Assembly: GCA_020056225.1 (NCBI GenBank)
Contig: JAGVIE010000025.1
Coordinates: 123,725-187,724 of the forward strand
Direction of reading: 5' to 3'
From: Bacteroidota bacterium
GTDB taxonomy: Bacteria > Bacteroidota > Ignavibacteria > UBA10030 > SZUA-254
DNA length: 64,000 nt
In this document: one piece after another, positions 58,529 through 64,000 of the stretch
How the letters are laid out: the number at the start of each line of letters is the position of its first letter
Position numbering within the stretch: position 1 is the stretch's first letter
Program-made: the position numbers and the translations under genes
The notes under the pieces: model-generated
Seen by the model: the letters and a program-made list of their open reading frames with translations, nothing else
Databases searched by the model: none
Told to the model about the DNA's origin: nothing

Positions 58529-59446
58529 TTAGCTCCAATATGTTTTTATCCCTGTTGTTTGATCCATCCCGGTATCAAGATTCCAGTTTGAAACTATCTC
58601 GACAATATTATCTGTAGAAAATAATGCTCTGTCTATCTTCGACCAAACGGTAACAAGATTTTTCACCGCATACTCAAAACCTTCTTTACGGAACGAACCC
58701 GTTAATCCGTTTGGCAATGATACATTATTATAATAACGTTCGACTAGTTGCGGAGAATTATTTTTCAATTCTTGTGAAGTGTTATATACTAAACCACTAC
58801 CGAGATGCCGAAACGCTTTCGCCAGTCCATTACTACCATCAGCGGTATCAAGTAACTTGAAGTATGATATAAATATATCTTTTATAGACGGGCGTCCTGC
58901 AGCAGGGCAATTTACCATCGCATGTTCACTCCAGAATTCCGCAACCTTATCAAAATAATTTGAATCCCGGCATGATATAAGATGATCCGTGTACTCAGAT
59001 CCCGAGACTTCAAGATTCTTAACATCTTTAAAAATTAAGACATCCTGCATCATTTCACATTGTTTATGATTCCCCATCGTACTGCGGTCTGTGCAAGGTC
59101 CAACAATGCTTTCCACAATCGGATGTATTGTTGCATCGGCAACCAGATGACCGGCAAATCCGGATAACCACGCTAACTGACATTCCCATGCCTTATCTTT
59201 CGACTTTGCTACAGATAATGAATTAACTGCATTTTTCACGATTCCGTTCGTCTGATGATAATGCATAATATCTGCCCATGTCGATCCTCTTAAAGCCAAC
59301 TGACCTAAGTAAGGGACATCCGGACTAACACTCCCCATAGTAACAAAATTTAAATTTAATCTCAGAATTTTGCCGTACGTTTTTTCCGGCGGAAATGATT
59401 TGATTGCCTCTCCGACAATCGCCATATGTGTAAAAGCACCTGCCAT
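58529..59446 (-). CDS. Zinc-dependent phospholipase C-like protein
   Basis: 305 residues of the PF00882-like fold. The metal-binding residues lie in MAGAFTHMA (His7), GSVSPDVPYL, WADIMHYHQT, GFAGHLVADATIHPIVESIVG and HKQCEMMQDVLIF. This fold hydrolyses phospholipids in clostridial phospholipase C and is found in uncharacterised bacterial proteins. There is no signal peptide, which suggests a cytoplasmic form. A strong AGAGGAG ribosome binding site precedes the ATG. It lies downstream of an amidohydrolase and upstream of a lipoprotein gene on the same strand. Confidence 0.8.
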   Translation of the reverse strand: MAGAFTHMAIVGEAIKSFPPEKTYGKILRLNLNFVTMGSVSPDVPYLGQLALRGSTWADIMHYHQTNGIVKNAVNSLSVAKSKDKAWECQLAWLSGFAGHLVADATIHPIVESIVGPCTDRSTMGNHKQCEMMQDVLIFKDVKNLEVSGSEYTDHLISCRDSNYFDKVAEFWSEHAMVNCPAAGRPSIKDIFISYFKLLDTADGSNGLAKAFRHLGSGLVYNTSQELKNNSPQLVERYYNNVSLPNGLTGSFRKEGFEYAVKNLVTVWSKIDRALFSTDNIVEIVSNWNLDTGMDQTTGIKTYWS

Positions 59447-59494
59447 ATTTTTCTCCTCTCTGTTAATTCATTATTTTATATTTATTACAATTTG

Positions 59495-60574
59495 TCATAC
59501 CATTCGCAACACTTTATCAGCATTCTCAAGTATTGAATCCGAAAAACCATGCGCTCGTTTTATCTTTACATCCCTGTCGAGCGGATTTTTCGTTCTGCAT
59601 ATATCAATATATTCTTTCGGTGTAATATCGTGTGTTACAAACGGAAGGTGCGTCCAGCCATCGACAGGAATTGGAAAATCTGTCCCGTGCACAAGCCACT
59701 GAGCAGGAAATGTTTTTAATATCTTCGATATTAACGGTAATCTTGTGGTAAGCGACAGCGCTGATGTATCCGCCCATAATTTTATATCTCCGCCCGAATT
59801 TGCATCCTTCATAAAATTATAAAACTCTTTTATTTCGTCTTTGTCTATTATTGGAAATACGGGCGAAGCACAATGTGCCGCAATCACTGTCACCCCTTCC
59901 TTCAACGGATTTTCAAGGTACCTGAAGTTGTCCAACTTCTTGTTGCGGAGCCCTTCAGGGAATGAATACTCCGGACCCACATGGCAAAGTAATGGCATCT
60001 TATTTTCCGCCAGAGCTTTGTAAAATCCTTTATGCCTTTCATCCTTCAGTTCAATGTGTTGCGTTGATGGTATCAGTTTTATTAACACCGCCTCGGGTTG
60101 GGCAAGTACAAACTCAAGCTCGGGCTCCCAGTCATTTATTCTGTTCGGACTTATTGAAGCACCAAAGAAAAATCTTTTCGCTTTTTTCTTCGGATCAGTT
60201 TCATTCTGTAGCCGGTTGTTCAATTCCCTTACCTTTGCCGATAAGAATTTGTTCGATACCCATAGATCCGTCCTCTTCTTATCCAATTCCCCTGTTTCCG
60301 GCGAATAGACAGCGTCGAGTCCAAGTAGAACAATACCATCTATTTCCTTCGCTGATACAAACATCTTGTACAATATTTCAAAATATTCGTATGTTGAAAT
60401 TGTTCCGTCTCTGTTCAAGTCTCCTTCCATTCTTTCCAGTTCTTCTTCTACCATGTTGGCAAGCATCCTTGTAAAGAGCAACTGGTTGTCGTCGGCGTTT
60501 AGATATACGTCCTCATTGACCTTAGATAAATCTTTCCCGTTTCCTATCACATGGCAGTGTATATCAATCTTCAT
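59495..60574 (-). CDS. Amidohydrolase-family protein with an EF-hand insertion
   Basis: 359 residues with the TIM-barrel metal-dependent hydrolase pattern: IDIHCHV at the N-terminus (His6, His8), CHVGPEYSFP and VIAAHCASP in the middle, and LVHGTDFPIP near the end (the metal-site Asp). It is of the amidohydrolase 2 (PF04909-like) type. Unusually, residues 52-63 form a perfect EF-hand calcium loop (DLNRDGTISTYE) in an inserted helical segment. Substrate unknown. Good GAGGG ribosome binding site. Confidence 0.8.
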   Translation of the reverse strand: MKIDIHCHVIGNGKDLSKVNEDVYLNADDNQLLFTRMLANMVEEELERMEGDLNRDGTISTYEYFEILYKMFVSAKEIDGIVLLGLDAVYSPETGELDKKRTDLWVSNKFLSAKVRELNNRLQNETDPKKKAKRFFFGASISPNRINDWEPELEFVLAQPEAVLIKLIPSTQHIELKDERHKGFYKALAENKMPLLCHVGPEYSFPEGLRNKKLDNFRYLENPLKEGVTVIAAHCASPVFPIIDKDEIKEFYNFMKDANSGGDIKLWADTSALSLTTRLPLISKILKTFPAQWLVHGTDFPIPVDGWTHLPFVTHDITPKEYIDICRTKNPLDRDVKIKRAHGFSDSILENADKVLRMV

Positions 60575-60599
60575 ATCTTATTCCCTCTCTTTCATGATT

Positions 60600-60830
60600 T
60601 TATTGAAATGACTTTATACTATTTAACAACGCATCAAGTTTCTCTTCCTGGTATATATTTTTATCACTCTCATCCCTGTTCCATTTCACGAGTCTGATCA
60701 TTCCTTTGTCCAGTTCGATCGCTGTAATACCATTATCGTAACAACAGCATCCATCGTTGAAATAGCAAGGCGACGAAGTGCCAGCTTCCTCGAATCTGAT
60801 CTCTAGCTCTTCACCAAAGTCTTTCTTCAT
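60600..60830 (-). CDS. Small conserved-looking protein, function unknown
   Basis: About 76 residues from the ATG at 60830 (or 87 from a TTG at 60863). It contains a cysteine cluster (PCYFNDGCCCYDNG), an acidic N-terminal helix and an amphipathic C-terminal helix. No family is recognised. It is 25 bases upstream of the amidohydrolase and probably the first gene of that operon. No convincing ribosome binding site is seen for either start, so its reality is less certain. Confidence 0.5.
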   Translation of the reverse strand: MKKDFGEELEIRFEEAGTSSPCYFNDGCCCYDNGITAIELDKGMIRLVKWNRDESDKNIYQEEKLDALLNSIKSFQ

Positions 60831-60957
60831 TCGGGTGTCTAGATCGGTTCTTTTTTGTTGCAAGATTTAGAATCGTAATCTTTTTCCCAAAAATAGGTAA
60901 CCTTCATAGCTTCCAATATTTCACAAAATAAAAAGCGAGATTTATTACAATTCTAAT

Positions 60958-62346
60958 TTACTTGTGCTTTGGTATTGCCTGAAACCATGACCTGAATTCG
61001 TGATCGATTCTAGCGATTGGGCTGCCAAACACTTCTTCAACGCGCCCGATTGCCCTGCGTTCATAAGTAGCACCAGATGTATCCTTGCCAGGTTCCCACA
61101 CCTGAAAACAAGAATAAAGAAGCGGCAGCACTCCTTTCTCTTGTGCATATAGTGTAAAGTAACGTGCAGTTGCCAGCATAGCCGCGAGTTGTTTGGCAGA
61201 AGGCATATCAGAATACATTTCATCATAATTATCTGGCTGTTCAAGGGCAAACCAGTCACTTGCAATGTGCGTGTCGAGAGCTGGCCAGATATTAGGTGAC
61301 CCATGACTTAGATTCTTAAGCAAATCCCCTCGCCAATTAGGGATACCTAACACTTCTTTTTCTTCAAACTTGGCAACCTCATATAAGCTGGCGATACCCT
61401 CGTCGAGCCACAGCGGAATATCACCGAATGTGCTTCTCACTACGAGGTGGAACAACTCGTGCATTATTGTACCGATTGCGAATCCTTCCGGGACCGCGGC
61501 AACGACTGAAAGATCACCGCGAAACGAGTAACCAAATGCAGCTCGGCTCATGCGCACTCCATGTAGCTTTTCGCTCAGCTTTTGAAGCTGATCGGAATTA
61601 GGAACTAGATAGATGGTAATATACTCTTTGGGTAATACGATGCTGTACTGTCGCTCCAGAAAATTAAGATACACGTCAAGAGAATGAGCCATCCGCTCAA
61701 GCATCTGATCGTTGTGCTTAGTCCACGTGGCAAAGATAAATCTTTTTGAGATAAATATTTTAGACTTCGGGAACTGTTTTAATATCTGTTGCCTTCCTTT
61801 CGCACTATCATCAAGAGAAACTATTCTTGCTCTAAGACTGTCTCTGGGAATTTCGCGAAGAAAAACAGCGCGATAATTGTTGAATGCTTCATCTCTCGAA
61901 AGCCAATAGTACATTTTAGAGCCGCTGACCGACGCTGAGGCGCCGATGTTCTGTGTTATATCCGCAAGTGAAGCTATGTTCACTGTCGGAATCATTGCAG
62001 ATTGGCATAGTCCGAGCTCCTGTCTAACCGTCCGTTTGCCTTTTCTGGAAAGATCATATCGACGAAGTATCCAGTCAAGAACATCACATCCCCATTCCTT
62101 CATCTCTAAATCAGTTAACCGGCAGCCACTTGTACCTAACATGTAGTCTACTTCTACATTTCGACCGTACGCTGTCTCCCTAAACCTGATAAGATGTTCG
62201 TATGCCTTCTGATAATCTCCGTTCATCCAATGATCTTTACCAATGATGTAATCATCCTCTGTTTGTGATTGCATGTTAGCAGCCACAAGGAAAGTAATCA
62301 GAAAGAGCATCATTTTGGTTCGCATAATACCGAATGCCATCTTCAT
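60958..62346 (-). CDS. Exported HExxH metallopeptidase (peptidase MA-like)
   Basis: 462 residues with a signal peptide (MRTKMMLFLITFLVAANMQSQ). Zinc ligands: HELFH at 296-300 and the third-ligand glutamate in WLDEGIASLYE at about 315, the layout of the MA clan peptidases (DUF1570 or peptidase MA type). The N-terminal 130 residues probably form an alpha-helical repeat-type domain. The ATG at 62346 follows a good GGAG box. It lies 30 bases after the membrane protein gene at 62377-63081 and is likely co-transcribed with it. Confidence 0.82.
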   Translation of the reverse strand: MKMAFGIMRTKMMLFLITFLVAANMQSQTEDDYIIGKDHWMNGDYQKAYEHLIRFRETAYGRNVEVDYMLGTSGCRLTDLEMKEWGCDVLDWILRRYDLSRKGKRTVRQELGLCQSAMIPTVNIASLADITQNIGASASVSGSKMYYWLSRDEAFNNYRAVFLREIPRDSLRARIVSLDDSAKGRQQILKQFPKSKIFISKRFIFATWTKHNDQMLERMAHSLDVYLNFLERQYSIVLPKEYITIYLVPNSDQLQKLSEKLHGVRMSRAAFGYSFRGDLSVVAAVPEGFAIGTIMHELFHLVVRSTFGDIPLWLDEGIASLYEVAKFEEKEVLGIPNWRGDLLKNLSHGSPNIWPALDTHIASDWFALEQPDNYDEMYSDMPSAKQLAAMLATARYFTLYAQEKGVLPLLYSCFQVWEPGKDTSGATYERRAIGRVEEVFGSPIARIDHEFRSWFQAIPKHK

Positions 62347-62376
62347 AGTATCATCTCCTTCAATCTATAATGTTAT

Positions 62377-63081
62377 TCAATGTTTGTTATTTCCTTGCTT
62401 TGGCGGTGGAGGAAAATCATCATCTTTCCTGGAGCTATCCGTCGCTTGTTTCTCTAATGTATCCGGAGGCGGTAGCGCGCTAGCAGTGACAACACTGCCC
62501 ATGGATCTATTCAAATAAACCGGACGATCCTCGACTGTGAAATCAGTATGGAGATACAACGTAACAAACATGAGGCAACATCCAAGAACCGCAAGAATGA
62601 TCCCCGGTGAATTTGAATTAACACTACCTTTCACTCCGGACGCTTCTACCGATACCTGACTTGCTGGCTCAGCAAGCCTCCCCAGAATGAAGAAAGCACC
62701 AACAAACGCTAGCACCATGCCGATTAAGAAACCTGTATATCGTGTCCAGGCACGCATCAACTGGGAAGCGTTGACATGTTGATGCCTCAAACGCATTGCA
62801 TCAGCTTCCAGCATAACCCGCACACTCCAATCCATATATTCAATGCTAGTGCGTTGTGATTCTGGTAAATGTTTCGCAAGAATTGCCATCGTTTCGGTTA
62901 CATTCGATGGCTGCTGGCGTATATCTCCATAGAGTTGGTAATATTGAAAAAGAGTCGTTACCAGGAAGAAGCAGGTTAGGAATACCAAAGCACCACGCAT
63001 TACGGGTAGAAGTCGCCTCCGCCACCGCTCGATTTCGCGATCGGGTCTTGTGCCTTGTTCAGATTTAATATTGTCTGCCAT
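62377..63081 (-). CDS. Membrane protein of unknown function
   Basis: 234 residues with three predicted membrane segments at about 27-48, 112-133 and 157-178 and a Pro-rich polar tail (FPPPPKQGNNKH). The segment between the first two helices is hydrophilic and mostly helical. A good GAGGG ribosome binding site precedes the ATG. No known family is seen. It is in one operon with the HExxH peptidase downstream. The 264 bases upstream (63082-63345) hold no gene I can support. Confidence 0.7.
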   Translation of the reverse strand: MADNIKSEQGTRPDREIERWRRRLLPVMRGALVFLTCFFLVTTLFQYYQLYGDIRQQPSNVTETMAILAKHLPESQRTSIEYMDWSVRVMLEADAMRLRHQHVNASQLMRAWTRYTGFLIGMVLAFVGAFFILGRLAEPASQVSVEASGVKGSVNSNSPGIILAVLGCCLMFVTLYLHTDFTVEDRPVYLNRSMGSVVTASALPPPDTLEKQATDSSRKDDDFPPPPKQGNNKH

Positions 63082-63345
63082 TTTTCCCTCGCATTGGTAG
63101 TTAATATTATTGAAAGGTCTGGTGATTAACTATTTATAATCACATTGCTCATATCAAACTAACTTTGATTTTTAAGGACGTATTTCGTTTAGTATCTTAA
63201 ATTATTCTAATATTTTTCTAGAATATAGATAGACAAAACTGCAAATTTCCAACAAAAATCAATCATAATTATAGGTTATTTCAATGTAAGTATCCGCTTT
63301 TATTTCCCCATCGCTTCTACGCGAGGCAAAATAGTAAAAGTTCAT

Positions 63346-63792
63346 TTAAATGTCAAGTTCATCTGATTCAAAACCGTACTTTCTGAGGATTGATATCATT
63401 TCTTCTTCATAAGTTTTCTTTTTATGATGGTCTTCCTGATTTTGGATATATTCTCCGACTGCTTTAACATGCGACGAGCTTACAGAAAAAGCGCCGTATC
63501 CACGCTTCCAACTGAATTTCGGTCGGATTAGATTTTCCGCATTTATCCAATGAGACGATTCTCCTTTTAATAATTTTACGATATCATCAATCTTCTGGTC
63601 GCTCCGCAAATGTATCAGCATGTGGATATGTTCATTCTGTATTCCCAGGGTGTCAATAACAATATCTTTTTCTTTTGCGTTATCGAGCAGATGTTGATAT
63701 AATTTGGGTCTGATATCATTGATCAACAATCGCTCGCGGTTTTTCGTCGACCATGTTAGATGGATATATATTTTCGTGTACGAATGTAGCAT
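63346..63792 (-). CDS. IS200-like / REP-associated (RAYT-type) transposase
   Basis: A 148-residue Y1 transposase related to IS200/IS605 TnpA. The HUH motif is in NEHIHMLIHL and the catalytic tyrosine is likely in GEYIQNQ. Enzymes of this type nick and join single strands at short palindromes. The ATG at 63792 has a GAAGGA box ahead; the upstream ATG at 63807 lies within that box. An imperfect palindrome (63809-63824) is immediately upstream, and a perfect 22-base palindrome with tandem repeats follows 25 bases further, as expected of REP-associated members. No partner TnpB is present. Confidence 0.85.
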   Translation of the reverse strand: MLHSYTKIYIHLTWSTKNRERLLINDIRPKLYQHLLDNAKEKDIVIDTLGIQNEHIHMLIHLRSDQKIDDIVKLLKGESSHWINAENLIRPKFSWKRGYGAFSVSSSHVKAVGEYIQNQEDHHKKKTYEEEMISILRKYGFESDELDI

Positions 63793-63808
63793 ATCACATC
63801 CTTCCATA

Positions 63809-63824
63809 AACCGTTGAAACGGTT
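63809..63824. repeat. Palindrome AACCGTT-GA-AACGGTT upstream of the transposase
   Basis: A 7-base perfect arm pair with a two-base loop directly upstream of the RAYT-like gene. Y1 transposases recognise hairpins of this kind, so it may be the left recognition site of the element. Confidence 0.55.
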
Positions 63825-63846
63825 CGCGTGTTATTTGTTTCTCTTT

Positions 63847-63903
63847 GCACCATGATTAATCATGGTGCTATGGTTAATCATGGTGCTATTGTTAATCATG
63901 GTG
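63847..63903. repeat. Palindrome and tandem 18-base repeats (REP-like)
   Basis: A perfect 22-base palindrome, GCACCATGATTAATCATGGTGC, at 63847-63868, with its right half repeated twice more as TTAATCATGGTG at 63874-63885 and 63892-63903 (period 18 bases). The third copy ends exactly where the IS3-family end begins (63904), so the copy looks cut by that insertion. Confidence 0.75.
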
Positions 63904-64000
63904 TGATCTTGTCCCGATTTTCTGGACAACAAGTTAAGACAAAAAATTATTTAATTCAAATTGCACCGGTGATTGATAACCGATAGCAGAATGTCTCCGC
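63904..64000 (-). mobile_element. End of an IS3-family insertion sequence (continues past window)
   Basis: From 63904 the sequence TGATCTTGTCCCGATTTTCTGG looks like an IS3-family terminal inverted repeat (first 20 bases or so), and it is followed by the 3-prime end of an OrfB-type transposase on the minus strand. The rest of the element lies beyond the window. Confidence 0.8.
63934..64000 (-). CDS. IS3-family transposase OrfB, C-terminal end (partial)
   Basis: Minus strand, stop TAA at 63934-63936. The last 21 residues read RRHSAIGYQSPVQFELNNFL-S, which matches the usual C-terminal RRHSALGYLSPxxFE of IS3-group DDE integrase-type transposases. The catalytic DDE residues are beyond the window. 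Confidence 0.85.
   Translation of the reverse strand, partial: RRHSAIGYQSPVQFELNNFLS

Noticed and set aside
63856..63909. Tandem 18-base repeats could be a short CRISPR array
   Set aside because: The repeats are contiguous with no unique spacers, they are palindromic, and they sit beside a Y1 transposase.

Overview
The window looks like a chromosome segment from a bacterium of the Fibrobacteres-Chlorobi-Bacteroidetes group, most like Ignavibacteria or relatives. I infer this from family knowledge: seven secreted proteins end in a type IX secretion (T9SS) type A sorting domain with the YPNPFNP core, there is a DUF2723 membrane glycosyltransferase-like protein, and secY is followed directly by map with no adk between them. 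The DNA is moderately AT-rich. Clear promoters resemble the ordinary TTGACA / TATAAT type.

Positions 1 to about 37,000 are almost all on the minus strand and hold housekeeping genes. Read in the direction of transcription (right to left), they are: a tRNA cluster (Thr-UGU, Tyr-GUA, Gly-UCC, Thr-GGU), rpmG, tRNA-Trp, secE, nusG, rplK, rplA, rplJ, rplL, rpoB, rpoC; then the str operon from its own promoter (rpsL, rpsG, fusA, tuf); then the S10, spc and alpha operons without a break (rpsJ to rplQ), including secY, map, infA and rpmJ. A tRNA-Gln gene sits inside the spc block between rplR and rpsE. A terminator follows rplQ. Next come leuS, a stand-alone C-terminal piece of a family 2 glycosyltransferase, a complete family 2 glycosyltransferase, a DUF1844 protein, NAD kinase and the start of radA, which runs off the left edge.

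At about 39 kb the character changes. After the minus-strand DUF2723 gene, a plus-strand block (39.3 to 57.8 kb) encodes exported proteins: a phospholipase D-like protein, several small or beta-propeller-like proteins, a dockerin-bearing subtilisin-like protease next to a protein with three cohesin-like modules, a giant repeat adhesin, and a papain-like peptidase whose reading frame is broken at a run of eight G. Seven of these products carry the T9SS sorting domain, but no T9SS machinery gene is present. The group probably builds or remodels the cell surface.

From 58.1 to 63.8 kb the minus strand carries a small operon (short unknown protein, EF-hand-containing amidohydrolase, zinc-dependent phospholipase C-like protein, lipoprotein), a membrane protein plus HExxH peptidase pair, and an IS200-like (RAYT-type) transposase beside short palindromic repeats. 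The right edge is the end of an IS3-family element that appears to have inserted into those repeats.

The most interesting signals are the G-tract contingency-like locus, the neighbouring cohesin and dockerin proteins, the tRNA-Gln inside the ribosomal operon, and rpmG occupying the place usually held by tuf in the tRNA-secE-nusG cluster.
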